Assembly (NCBI GenBank): GCA_001949185.1
Contig: BDGG01000003.1
Location: 1,993,298-2,057,297, forward strand
Direction of reading: 5' to 3'
From: Ramazzottius varieornatus
Taxonomy: Eukaryota > Tardigrada > Eutardigrada > Parachela > Ramazzottiidae
Length of the DNA stretch: 64,000 nucleotides
Shown here: in pieces, positions 1-10,707 of the stretch
Position numbering within the stretch: the first letter of the stretch is position 1
Layout: each line of letters begins with the position of its first letter
Translations under genes and position numbers: made by a program
Notes under the pieces: model-generated
Database searches by the model: none
What the model was told of the DNA's origin: nothing
The model's input: the letters and a program-made list of their open reading frames with translations, nothing else

Positions 1-348
1 TTTCGGCCCACGCTACATGGCGCGTTTTATTAAGTTCAAAAACCATTGCATATCACATAACTTAGGGAGATAAGAATTCGCAATTATAGTGCACAGTACA
101 ACACAAAAACATTTCTTTACTTCTAAATATTAAAATTTAAATCTGCAAACACCATCTGGCAACAAACAAAAGGAGAGTCATCAAGGGAACATGTATAAAC
201 TGTGAAATATAGCAAATTTGTATTCGGCTGCTCGCGGACAACGTCGATATTGCTCGTCACCAAGGCTCGTAAAGTACAAGTCAGTCCCCAGAACTGAACC
301 CTGCAGAACTCAAGTAAACTAACGGGAACATCACTGTAAATGCCTAAT
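1..348. other. No gene seen
   Basis: A/T-rich sequence downstream of the minus-strand gene that ends at 349. It probably contains that gene's 3' untranslated region. No conserved coding frame, RNA gene or repeat was recognised. Confidence 0.4.
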
Positions 349-1102
349 TCAATGGCGAGGACCTTCGTTGCCTCTCTGTCCGGTAAACCATCCACTAACT
401 CCAGCGGGGATGAAGCCGGAGATATAATCCACGAAGCTCTGACTTTCTCGTCTTATTGGAGCGCCACCTGGATACAGAAACGAGCCTCTCCGTCCACTGG
501 GTTTCGGTCCCGAGTCTCTTCGTTCTCCTTGGTGTCCTCTGCCGGCTTCACTGCTGTTGCGACGACCAGGGAAGAGGAAGGAACCACCGCGGGCACGACG
601 AGGTTCCGGTTGGCTCTGGGGTTGACCGGGATGATAGCCGAACCACTCGGATATGCTGGAACCACGGCGTCTGTAGGCGCCACCTGGATACATAAAGGAA
701 CCGCCGAATGAGCCCCGGTGGTTGTGTTCGTGGCCGGTGTGGTCGCCCTTGACGAACTTGACTAATTCACTTTCTCGTCGAGCGTACTGTCCTCCAGGGT
801 ACATGAAGGACCCACCATGGGTACCGCGGTGACGATGAGATTCCTCGCTCTCGTTGTGAGCTGGGTGGATGTCTCCAGGACCTGGATATTCGTGCGCGCG
901 GGCTGTAACAACAAAGACAAGTTCAGTTCGAACGTAAACTGCTCAAAACTATTTAGTGAATTCAGTCCTAATTCGGTGAAGTTGGTAACAGTTTTACACA
1001 ACGTCGAAGCAGTTATAGGCGCACACGTACATTCGATCTGTTGGATTCTAACTCTCGCGCGTGGTGAGTTAGTTTGATATTCGCCTCTGACATGCCTAAC
1101 AT
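349..1102 (-). CDS. GSFxYPG-repeat basic protein, two exons
   Basis: Unrecognised protein of about 209 residues. Exon 2 (902-349) follows a clear acceptor (TTGTTACAG). Exon 1 is inferred as 1102-1027, ending at a GTGTGC donor that keeps the frame; this donor is the weakest part, as another donor four bases earlier (GTACGT) would break the phase. The protein carries four imperfect repeats built on G-S-F-(M/L)-(Y/F)-P-G. Three are followed by an Arg-rich serine site (ARRES, RRRGSS, IRRES) of the kind basophilic kinases such as PKA phosphorylate; the fourth has GRRNSS. His, Arg and Gly are frequent, and no signal peptide or membrane segment is visible. A perfect TGACGTCA site lies 69 bp upstream of the start. 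It could be a phospho-regulated low-complexity or cytoskeletal protein, but the function is unknown. Confidence 0.55.
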
Positions 1103-3464
1103 GGGATTCCAGCGAGGTCAGCGAGTTATCGCAGTGACTTTGAAATTGAAACGTGACTTCTGGGGCACAATGACGTCAATGTAATTATGAGACTGAAATC
1201 GAAGACATGGCTGGAGGGTGCAAGAAAGGGGTGCTCGACCCTTCTGTCGGATCTCGGGAAACACATGATCTTCCGATCTATCCCAGACCCGCCGAGTAGC
1301 ACCGGTGTGCGAGTTACGGGATTCTGATAGAGTAGAAAAGCGTTGAAAACCATCGGAAAAAGACGAGCGTTGTGAAATAGATTTTCAATTGGGAGACCAG
1401 TAAACAATATCGGGGTGATGGATATTTCGAGTGGCGCATTTTTCCTGCCTACTGAATAAGCACATGCACCACTTGAGATAACAGTCATCTCGAGGCTGTT
1501 TTGCCGGCCTCCCAATTGTGCGACGACCATGTCTACTACGGTGGTATGGTCCCATACCGTAACTTTTGCAAATGCGATGTCGAGCAGACGGTACGTCAAA
1601 ATACAGGTACGAGGAGGCGGCAGTGTGGCCACCGCAGAATTTAGTCGTCGAGGTGGCCACACTACGAAAGTCCAAGCACCGAATGGGTGGTTGATTGACT
1701 GATCAAAATCAGCTGATTTGGTCAAAACAGGCGTTTTAACCTTGGGAAGACTCTGCCTCCTCCCGCAGATCACTGCTCAACGTTTCAAGCCTTGTTTCGC
1801 CTTCCTAATGTCTGACAAGTAAGTTAACATGATTATCTATCGATGAAGGAAAAACGAAAAGATTTGAAGGAGTGGCTGCTGAGGTTCAGCTGTGGCCACT
1901 TGGCAGTCGTTTTGCCACGGTGCCACTCCACTGCCGAGCCCTGGTACTCCCTCTTGGCCGCACCAATGTACTATCCACGTTCATTTGCCACACTTACTTG
2001 GAGGTGCGTGAGTAATGTTATGTCCCGAGTATGGTCCGTCGTGTCTACGATCCCGAAGATCCCCCCTCTCCATGGGTGGCCGAGGATCATAGCGGTCCTG
2101 TTCAAGAAAGAAATATTCGTATCTCGTCCTGTAAAGAAACTTCGCATGAGGAGACTTACATCAAACCGGTCGCCTCCGTGAGACATTTCGTACACTTCTT
2201 TGAGACAATAGTAGTCAACAAGGAAGTAGTTTCTTTGGGAAAGTAGGATGTTCTTTATCACTCCAATCACTGGTATCCCGTAGATTAGCGCGTGCAGACA
2301 AGAAGCTGTGCTGACAAGAAATGTTGATGCGGCGAAAAAGAAAAGCAGACTGCCGCGGGCTGATACGTATGGAGAATAACTCTACACTGCCGTTTTGCAC
2401 GTTTGAGGATCCCAGAATAGCTTTCGATCAGCGCAGGGTTGCGAGAAGCCATCTTCAAATCTAGAGTTCGAAACGCTTTCACGGTAATTACATAAGAGAA
2501 CTTTTAAGCGGTCCTGCCGGATGCTCATTGGTCCCTGAAACGTACTGCACAGTAGGATTAGCGAAGAACGAGCTGTCAAGCACCGCGCGGATGTAAAACG
2601 AGACACCTCTTTGGGAAGAACCCGACGTGTGAAGATTGCACCATGCGTCAGCTTATGTCAGTCCTCGCACGCTGTTTCGACTTCGAATTTCGCTGGAAAC
2701 TCTCTGTCTTTCATCTTCCAGCTGACGCATCATACAACGGAACTATGATGTGCTAATCGTGCGCTGTAGAGCTCACATCGCGAAGCATCCATACACGTTG
2801 CTACTTCGTTATCGAAAGAGGCATGTTTTGTTCCGTTGTAGTCGGCATAATGCGCGACTTCGGGTTCGGACTTCAATAGTTTCATGACCCTCATGAGTAC
2901 TGATTGCATTTAGAAATGTAAGGCCTTGATGCAAATTTTTTTAGGTTGTTTATGTTCCGAGATGAAACATCGGCAGCTTTAACAATTTGACTGATATGTT
3001 TACAGGGCCCGCGCTTCTGTACGGAGCCAGAAGGAGTGCGTGGGCACCCGTACGCCGCCGCAGAAACAAAAATAGTTCGTCATCACATGTTTTAGCTCAG
3101 ATCAACAACATATCAAATATCTCAGTCCAGCCAAGAGACCTTAATTTTGTTTGGGTCCGAACCAATTGCTCGGAGCAAGCGCTGAGAAATAGTCGCGCAG
3201 TCTTCGCCCCTGATCGGCTTGAGGTCTTCCTTCCTCCATGGTCGTGGATCGCGAAATATATTCCGCGCTCTGTACGCCACCCGGCACTAAAATGGATCCT
3301 CGTCGATGAAAGACAGGAACTGGAAGATCTTTGAATGTCAGATCCTTATTTTGTATCCGCTGACTTGAAGAATCTGGCGGGAGATCTGTGAACCGGATAC
3401 AGTAAACAGTCACTGTCATGGGTCAGCGTCACCCCACAGCCATCATTCACATACTTGTGTCTTC
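1103..3464. other. No supported gene; CRE site and one hairpin
   Basis: Several reading frames of 90-215 codons are open here (for example minus 1,773-1,126 and plus 2,987-3,334). None shows a domain, a credible exon chain or protein-like composition. A TGACGTCA palindrome at 1171-1178 and a 42-nt hairpin at 1622-1663 are the only structured signals I found. Confidence 0.4.
1622..1663. repeat. 42-nt hairpin, 12-bp perfect arms
   Basis: AGTGTGGCCACC at 1622-1633 is the exact reverse complement of 1652-1663, with an 18-nt loop between. It lies in a stretch without a supported gene. Confidence 0.7.
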
Positions 3465-4225
3465 GGATCCCATCGTCCGATTTTGATGATTCAAAGTTTC
3501 AAACACTAACATTTAAAGCACAGTTTATACTTTCTGGCCACGGTACTATCGATTCGCCACTTCAATCAGTCAACCGGTAAGTATGGGTGGTTTGGACCAA
3601 GAAATGAGGGTCATTTTCGTGTCCTGCTCCCGCGTCACATGACTGGTTTAGGGACAAGTCCAAGCGGCCACAATGTAGCGAAGACATTACTCTACTGACC
3701 GCACCAAAAGCGATCTCCACCCAAAAATTTCTAACAAAAATTTTCTGATAGGTTCTACAGCCCACTTTGCAACGCATCTTATGGGCGAAACAGCTTCGCC
3801 TCGAATAACCTTCTTTGTTCTTATCCAGTTTCTGTGAAATGAGCATCACTCAATAGGAAAAAGATTGCTCTTTCAGAAAAGGTGTATATTCCTCAAATAG
3901 CAAGATGAAAAATGCTTTCTGATATCTTGGAAAAAGTAGGCTGCAGAACTCATACGGAAAATATTCGCGAGAAATTTTCAGGTGGAGATCTCTTCTGATC
4001 AGCAGAGCGATATTTTCTCTACATTCTGGCAGTTTAGACTTATCCCTAAACCAGTCATGCGACGTCAAAGCAGGACTCGAAAATGACAGCAGTTCAAGAT
4101 CCAAACCACCCATACTTACCGGTTGACTGATTGAAGTGGCGAATCGATAGTACCGTGGCCAGAAAGTATAAACTGTGCTTTAAATGTTAGTGTTTGAAAC
4201 TTTGAATCATCAGAATCGGACGACG
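3465..4225. repeat. Diverged tail-to-tail inverted duplication
   Basis: About 380 bp running from 3,465 to about 3,850 on the plus strand matches, with many substitutions and small gaps, the minus strand from 4,225 down to about 3,850. The best-kept block is 3,485-3,595 against 4,208-4,098. The right arm carries the last two exons of the gene at 3,850-4,549. The left arm is a degenerate copy of the same exons. No long direct repeat flanks the unit, so it looks like a local inverted duplication rather than a classical transposon. Confidence 0.8.
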
Positions 4226-4549
4226 GGATCAGGGGTATGCAAGCAAGTGAAGGAAGACCATGGGTGCGTCGGTGACTGTAGCCAACTAAGCTAACTAATT
4301 GCATACAGTTTGTCGCCGTCAACGAACACTGAACCAATATTCTGACAAGTTTACTCACGTTCGTGGTTTTCATTCCCCGCCAACTGGAACGCGCGAGACA
4401 GATTAACTTCCGGCTTTGTCAGTGTACCCATGGGATAGATGAAAGACTTGACCAGAGATTCATGCCGACTCTAAAACACGAACAACTGAACAACATCGGG
4501 TCAATCACGTGTCCGGTACTTTCACAAATAAGCTTACATCGTTGTCCAT
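3850..4549 (-). CDS. Unrecognised small gene, four exons
   Basis: Inferred from splice sites that keep one frame: exon 1 4549-4538 (Met-Asp-Asn-Asp, then GTAAGC), exon 2 4470-4359, exon 3 4285-4120, exon 4 4075-3850. The exons total 516 nt, giving 171 residues. The last intron is very short (44 nt). Exon 4 encodes a hydrophobic, aromatic-rich tail (around SREYFPYEF and FFILLFEEYTPF). I recognise no family. The degenerate left-hand copy at 3,465-3,850 keeps exon 3 and part of exon 4 but has lost the acceptor AG before exon 4 and has gained stops, which supports this strand and frame being the functional ones. No signal peptide is evident. Confidence 0.42.
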
Positions 4550-5001
4550 TCTGGAATGTATCCTGCGGCAATGTTCAGTTCACTCCAAGACAAAATATTC
4601 GTGTAAGGTGAAGCTATAACGAGCCACGATCCACGCAAAGATAACGGCAAATGCCCAAGCTCCAAATGATATGGCGCAGAAGGAAATGTCACAACGATGG
4701 CATCGAGCTGAACACCGTGTGGGGAACGCTCCAACGTGTAAATATTTCTTTATGGTCATCAAGACAAGCCGTGATCGAAACATGCTGATCATGATAACCG
4801 CGTGGCACCGTTCAAAAATAACGTCCTAATTTTTTGACGGCGACTCCAGTCCCCCGGCCTCCAACCGCAATTAGAATACATCCCCGTGGAATAGGTTAGG
4901 TCCTTCCTGGTTCATACAAGCTTCATTTAATAAGTTAATGACGGTCTGTCGAATGAAACGAGCAACCTCGAAATGAACTATCAGGATAACGTTCGAGAAA
5001 C

Positions 5002-5115
5002 GGGAGCAAACTCGACAAGGTCATGCTTCGAAGTGGCGCACGCGTTCAGCCAATAACACAAATAACATGCGCCACTTGGGGAGACGATCTTGCCGAGTTC
5101 GTTTGCCGAGCACCC
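5002..5115. repeat. Hairpin element family, copy 1
   Basis: Starts GGGAGCAAACTCG and ends CGAGCACCC, with the core AAGTGGCGCAC / ATGCGCCACTT and an unrelated loop. It lies between the small gene and the first aldo-keto reductase. Confidence 0.8.
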
Positions 5116-5309
5116 AAACAGTTGTTTAATTAGAAACCGTCATCGTGAGCTCAACAATCCAAACGCCGAATTGAGTAACGTTGGGTCGTACAGAACATCT
5201 AGATTTACTCATCTTCTTTGTGAAAGGGATAGTTTGGTGACTCTTTGCGCCTGAAAAGAGTACAATATGATATTCGGGGCAAACTGAAGCTGAAGGGAAA
5301 CTGTCCAGC

Positions 5310-6757
5310 TTACGAGGCGTGCGTGAATAGTCGATGATTCCTGGCTCCCAATTCGTTGATTTTCTGCATATCATCGGAGTTCAACTTAAAGTCGAAAACC
5401 TCAAAGTTCTCTTTCAGCCGATCTTTATGGATGGATTTGGGGAGTACTCCGATGTCTCGTTGTATTAGCCAGCGCAGAAGAATCTGCGCCGGTGTCTTGT
5501 GATATTTCTCCGAGATGATCTTCAAAACCGGCTCATCCAGCAGCCCCGGATTGCTAACTTGGCCTTGTCCGGTGTAGCCCGGACACCCGATGGGAGCGTA
5601 GGCCGTAACCGCGATCCAGTTTTGCTTGCAGAAGTCCACTAGCTTATTTTGTGGCAAATAAGCATGACACTCCACCTGAAAGACCAAACATTGCTATGCT
5701 ACCTATAGTATCACTGTATTGACTGTAAAGGAGCAGCCGAACTTTCTCCCGCATATCCAAATCAGTCACTGCACAACTAAACGTAGAAGAACGGCACAAT
5801 GGTCGTGGGTTTCAGAATACACGACCTGCAAGTTCGCTGGTTTGGTTTGGCAATGATATAAAATATGCTGGATTTGTTTCTGGTTGAAGTTAGACAGTCC
5901 AATACTTTTCGCCAGCCCTTCGTCCACCAGTTTTTCCATTTCCTGTTGGAAATATAATGATGATCTCAAGGAGCACCTGTTACACTTGACCCATCGAGAA
6001 CACCACAGTACTGAAACAAACGACAGCCCACCCACCTTCCGAACATCCGCATGATCGACATTGTTGAAGAAAGCTTCCGGGTCTTCTGGCTTATTCAAGT
6101 AGTTTTGGGCATTAAGACCAGTTTGTTCCTTCTTGATGGACATGGGCGAATGTACGAGGTATAGGTCCACATAATCCACCTTCAGACGATTCTTCGAGAT
6201 GTCGAAATCTTCGCGCACGTACTTCGGGTCGTTGCAATGTGAAGTTAGCTAGATGGCAGAACGGAACTGCGAAACTTTGGTACTACTGTAGCTATAGCTG
6301 GCTACAGTTATAGCTACAGTAGTTCCGGCAGATCGATGGGTTACCTTTGTTGCTATGAACAGGTCGTCTCGCCTGACTTTTCGGCTCTTTATGGCTTTGT
6401 CGAACGCCGCACCGATTTCGTTTTCGTTCTGATAATTGAAAGCGCAGTCGAAATGCCGGTAGCCCGATGGCCAGTGCATCTCTCACAGCTTCGATATCGC
6501 CAGCAGTCCCCTGTAAAAGCTGAGCTTGAGCTGAGATACCAAGCAGTCCAAGCTTTATCAGCTAACGTAAGCTCAGAAGAAAGAAGTCAGCCGCAATAAC
6601 GTCAGAAACCGTGTGCTGGCTTTTTCGCATATTAGATAAATAAGATGTGAACACAAGAAGATACTACCTTTCGTTTCTCTGAAGTTCCCATTGCCATAAT
6701 CGGCATCCTGTTTCCATCGTTCAACTGAATGGTTGGAACCTTCGTAACCACCGCCAT
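5310..6757 (-). pseudogene. Aldo-keto reductase, one-base frameshift in exon 2
   Basis: NAD(P)H-dependent carbonyl reductase family (AKR1-like TIM barrel). Exons: 6757-6668, 6510-6345, 6248-6036, 5942-5826, 5675-5310. Family motifs are easy to see: MPIMAMGTS near the N-terminus, YRHFDCAFNY (catalytic Asp and Tyr), FIATK (catalytic Lys), DLYLVHSP (catalytic His), SIGLSNFN, VECHAYLPQ and VLPKSIHK. Exon 2 has 166 nt while both its borders need a multiple of three. The shift falls at the GGG at 6465-6463 (minus strand), where one G is surplus between ALAIG and YRHFD. Otherwise the gene is intact and of normal length (about 317 codons). It is either a young pseudogene or a sequencing error. It is a tandem paralogue of the intact gene at 7,272-8,553 with identical intron positions. 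Confidence 0.8.
6282..6323. repeat. 42-nt hairpin filling a short intron
   Basis: ACTACTGTAGCTATA at 6282-6296 is the perfect reverse complement of 6309-6323, with a 12-nt loop. It lies inside the 96-bp second intron (6249-6344) of the frameshifted reductase gene. Confidence 0.8.
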
Positions 6758-7271
6758 TTTCCGCGTCGTGAGAAAAAACCTCCGGAGGAAATGTACACAC
6801 ACTACTCGGCGAAAAGGCTTGACAATACCAGAAGCGTTCTTTCATACGTTGTTACCGATCAGTTTATACGGACGACGAGAGTCAATGTGATATCAAATTG
6901 AGTTTAATGAAGTTCGTATCACGGAAGACATTCGCATCAGGTGCCGGAAAATAAGTTTGATCAAAAGCAAACCGAATTCTGTTTAGCATTCGTTAGAAAG
7001 ATTGGTATGACGGCGCACTTTTTCCACTTGCCAGGTTATGCGAACATGGCTCGAATAATTTTTAGGCTATTACACAGCAGATCTCGATCGTACCTTTATT
7101 TCTAACTACGTACGTTATTCCAAAGTTGATAATTGTGTTTTCCAATGAGGGAAGATTTACGGTATCCGTTCCGCTCTTCCACCAACGGCAACTAAGCCGC
7201 CTTTGAACGCGGAAATGGATAGTCCGGAGAATCTTCAGACCTGTAAACGCACCTATTAGGAGAAACTATAT

Positions 7272-8553
7272 TCAAATAAATATTCGTTTAAGCAAAACGT
7301 ACGGCTCATATAGAAAATATCGAAGGTTCTTTGTGCCCAGTGTGTTCATTTCCTCAACATCAGCTTCATCCAGTGCAAAATCCAATACATCAAAGTTCTC
7401 CTTTAGCCGAACCTTATTGACAGATTTCGGCAAGACGCAAATGTTTCGTTGTATGAGCCAGCGCAGCAAGACCTGGGCAGGAGACTTCTTGTGCTTGTCC
7501 CCTACCTTCTTCACCACAGGATCCTCTAGTAGAACCGGCTCGCCAGCACACGTCGCCTTTGCGAAAGCTGGGGACCCAAGAGGGGCAAAGGCGGTCAGCA
7601 CGATCTTATGCTGGTTACAGAAGTTCAGCAGTTCGCGCTCTGGCAGGTAGGCGTGGCATTCCACCTTGGAAAACATTTTGATAGGTGAAATTCGATACTT
7701 ACCGGTACGATAATTATTATTGATACAAAATTGTATCAGTCGCTTGAACTGAGCTGCGTACTTGTAGATTAGCCGGCTTTATGGAGCAGTTATCGATAAC
7801 GTGCTGTATTTGTTGCTGGTTGAAGTTCGACAGGCCGATACTTCGCACTAATCCTTCGTCCACTAGCTTTTCCATCCCCTGGAAGTGATATAACAAAAAG
7901 AAGGCTTCGATCAGCTCATCCGTTACAGTGCGAACTGATGGACTTACCTGCCAGATCTTTGAATGGTCCATGCTGGTGTAAAACTTGTCGGGTTCCTCTG
8001 GTTTCTGATACATTTTCTCTTCGCCGATGGCCTTCAGGTACTCTCGGTCGATGGAGAAGGGAACGTGTATGAGGTAGAGATCCACGTAGTCGAGCTTCAG
8101 CCACTTCAGTGAACTATCTAGCGCTTCGCGTACAAGAGCAGGGTCATTATAATGAGGAGGCAACTATATCGGTACGAAAGAGACAGAAGGTAGTGATGTA
8201 AGTCATGTCCTATAAATCATACTACAGTACCTTTGTAGTAATGAACAGGTCTTCTCGTAGGACTTGTCCGCTTTCCATGGCCTCCTTGAGCGCTTCCCCC
8301 ACTTCCGCCTCGTTCTTATAGACGAACGCACAGTCGAAATGCCTGTAACCAATCCGCAGTGCTTCCGAAACTGCTTCCTTCATCTCACTTCTCGAACCCG
8401 GAAAATGCTGAATCAGTGTTGGAAATACACGTTTCATGTTAGAACGAAAACAAAGCAATGGGAAAGCCACTTCACCGGTTTCTTCTCCGAAGTTCCCATC
8501 CCGATAATCGGCATCCTTCTCCCACTATTCAACCGTAAGCTTGCAACGTCCAT
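7272..8553 (-). CDS. Aldo-keto reductase, intact
   Basis: Predicted cytosolic NADPH-dependent reductase of aldehydes or ketones, 326 residues, the usual family length. Exons: 8553-8476, 8407-8231, 8163-7948, 7878-7762, 7664-7272, all with GT-AG borders and matching phases. The catalytic tetrad is present: Asp and Tyr in RHFDCAFVY, Lys in FITTK, His in DLYLIHVP. Other landmarks are MPIIGMGTS, SIGLSNFNQ, VECHAYLPE and the cofactor-binding stretch VLPKSVNKVRLKEN. Start chosen at the first Met upstream of the barrel. It is the tandem neighbour of the frameshifted copy, with the same five-exon structure, so the pair arose by local duplication. Substrate cannot be read from the sequence. Confidence 0.9.
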
Positions 8554-9078
8554 CTTTGTCCAGTTTCCAGCAAATCGCTAGCACTCCGATCAACAAATTC
8601 AATTCCGATTTCCGAACGATTCAACTTCAAACAATCAGTACCCCAACTTTCAAACTCGAAAAGTGGTATCCTTTGTAACCTGCAGTCGGCAAGGCTGCTT
8701 TTCTAAACGCATAATGACGTTGGCCTGGGGCAGTTCAATAAAAATAAGCCATCTCTTTTATGCCTCTAAAAAGGCTAAGGTACGGCAACGTTAGCGCTTT
8801 TATCTTCCCCGATAAGAAACCTTGATCCAGAGACCGAAGACACGAGCACGGTCATGTTTACTTCAGACATAAAACCCAGAGACTCCCACAAGTTACTGTA
8901 CATAACGCCAGAGAACGCTTGACATAAAATTCACAGCAAGTACAAATACATGAGAAAATGTGAATGGACTGAAATCTGTCTCTTTGTCGATTATTATTCC
9001 TCATACTTTTTCTCGTCCAACCAACATTAATAGCTTTTGAGTCTATGTTGTTAAAACATTTTACGGATGATCAGATTT
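8554..9078. other. Intergenic, nothing recognised
   Basis: Space between the intact aldo-keto reductase start and the 3' end of the SAHS-like gene, both on the minus strand. It should hold the reductase promoter. No motif stands out. Confidence 0.4.
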
Positions 9079-10158
9079 CTAAAGGGACTTGGAAGAGGAA
9101 GCCGAAGAACCGGTCGATGTTGCTGGTGGCCCGGCTGGGTTTGACGACGTTGTCCTCTTGTACCATCTTCTGGCAGTAATGTCACCGATCTTGTAAAACT
9201 AGAAGACCAAAAAAGCCGTTTCTTTGTTGTGAAGCATAGTTAACGCAGTATTCGAACATTTACCAATATTAAGCCATCACCGTCAAGATGCGGTTCCGGG
9301 GCATACACGTACGCCAGCGTCATTGGGTTCTCCGGAGGAATGTTGTAGTCCACGTGGAGTCCCTCACCAGGAACAAAGTAATACCTGTACTGCAAGCAAG
9401 CAAAGCCAATTTCACGATTCGTTACTGAATCGAAGCGAAGCTTTTCATGGATGGGGGCTCGGCAAACAAATGCGGCAAGATTGTTGTTCCAAGTGACGCA
9501 CGAATCCGGTGCCGTAGGCTGAAAGCGTGCGTCAGTTGGAAAAGAGACTCAAGGAGTTTGTTTGCAGAGCTCTCAAAAGATTCGAAAGTACAAAAGGTAC
9601 GTGATCCTACCTTGAAAGTGATATCCCGAAATACTCCAGAACTTTCGACTCCAAGTTGAAACTCAATACTCTGCTTGTAGACTGTTCCGTTGATGCGAAC
9701 CTCGTGTAAAAATGTAGAATTCTTGTCGGGTGCTACCGAGAACGTGTGAATAACTCGCTTTCCCCGGAAGTCTTTCATGGCGAATCCTTTCGCTTTGAAT
9801 ACATCTTTGAATTCGAAGACCAAACTAGATGGAGATATCCACGAGTAAAGTGATAGCTACGCTGCTACAGTATGCGACGAGTAAATACCCAAAGGTAGGA
9901 GGCCGTCCGATGCACTACAAACTCACCTCGACCAATAGTTGGCAAAGTTTTCTTGTTGGTCAGTCGACTGAAATTCCCCTATGGGTACTGGGCTAAAAGG
10001 ATCCAGTGTCAGAGTATTCTGACCGCCTGCGAAGAACCTTTGCGCGATGGAAGTGTAAGCGTTGAAACTAAATAGTCTTTGCCGACGATAATCATCTTAC
10101 CTGCCAAACCAGCGGCGGCTACAAAAATAATACAGGACGCAATATGACATCGGCTCAT
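9079..10158 (-). CDS. SAHS: SAHS-like secreted desiccation-associated protein
   Basis: Secretory abundant heat soluble proteins are tardigrade-specific relatives of fatty-acid-binding proteins linked to drought tolerance and act outside the cell or in secretory organelles. Five exons give 205 residues: 10158-10101, 10026-9927, 9824-9611, 9389-9264, 9198-9079, with all phases consistent. Residues 1-19 (MSRCHIASCIIFVAAAGLA) form a signal peptide. Next comes GEFQSTDQQENFANYW, like the family's first strand (G-x-W/F-x-S-T-D-x-x-E-N-F). Near the end is IGDITARRWYKR, like the conserved SAHS C-terminal strand, followed by a Ser/Thr-rich tail. The middle is diverged and alternates as expected for a beta-barrel. 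A very diverged FABP/lipocalin is the alternative. The family call is from remembered motifs. Confidence 0.75.
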
Positions 10159-10707
10159 CGTGGAGTAATCGGTAGGCGTTAAGTCACTTGAGTTTCGGAC
10201 CGGAAGTGGTTAATTGAAGCTCGAGATCAATGCCAGAACTGAAAACTTCTAACCAAGCAGGTACGCACACCGGATGGTTAGCTATCCAAGGAATTCATTT
10301 GCTCCGTGCAGCATTTCTGTTTACTTACTGCTCGTTATCAGGGTGCAGTCATTTTGCTGGCATTGAAGGGCGATACGAAGACTGGACTTTGAAGTCTTAA
10401 TCATGATAGCCAACACGCAACTCAGCGAGTCCTTCGAAGCTTTGCTGATGGCACATACATCCACATCGGAACCAAAAGAGGGATCAACATAGAGGACAGG
10501 TTTCGTTCACACTTTACCACCCGGAGTTCAGTGTTATGTGCTATAGCGAAGGAAAAGATGTTCAGTCGGGAAGAACCAGTCGAAGTGACCGGAAGCACAG
10601 TGGCGCCCCTCTGCGAACCGGAAGTGCTGTTGTAGCCGTTACGTAATGTCATGCAATGGAAATATGATATTCCACGAATACAATCAACAATCAGTCGTAC
10701 ACGGTAG
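10159..10707. other. Intergenic between divergent genes
   Basis: Lies between the start of the SAHS-like gene (minus) and the first visible exon of the unrecognised plus-strand gene, so it probably holds both promoters and perhaps an earlier exon of the latter. No clear coding frame or repeat was seen. Confidence 0.4.

Noticed and set aside
1126-1773. 215-codon open frame on the minus strand
   Set aside because: No domain, no splice context and poor protein-like composition. It overlaps a CRE site and a hairpin.
3850-4549. Small gene read as an ionotropic glutamate-type receptor
   Set aside because: Only the aromatic C-terminus is vaguely similar, and no pore or ligand-binding motif is present.
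4534-4792. Hydrophobic minus-strand frames considered as a receptor or transmembrane exon of the small gene
   Set aside because: The frames break with stops and do not match the phase of the exon at 4,470. A four-codon first exon starting at 4,549 fits the phases better.
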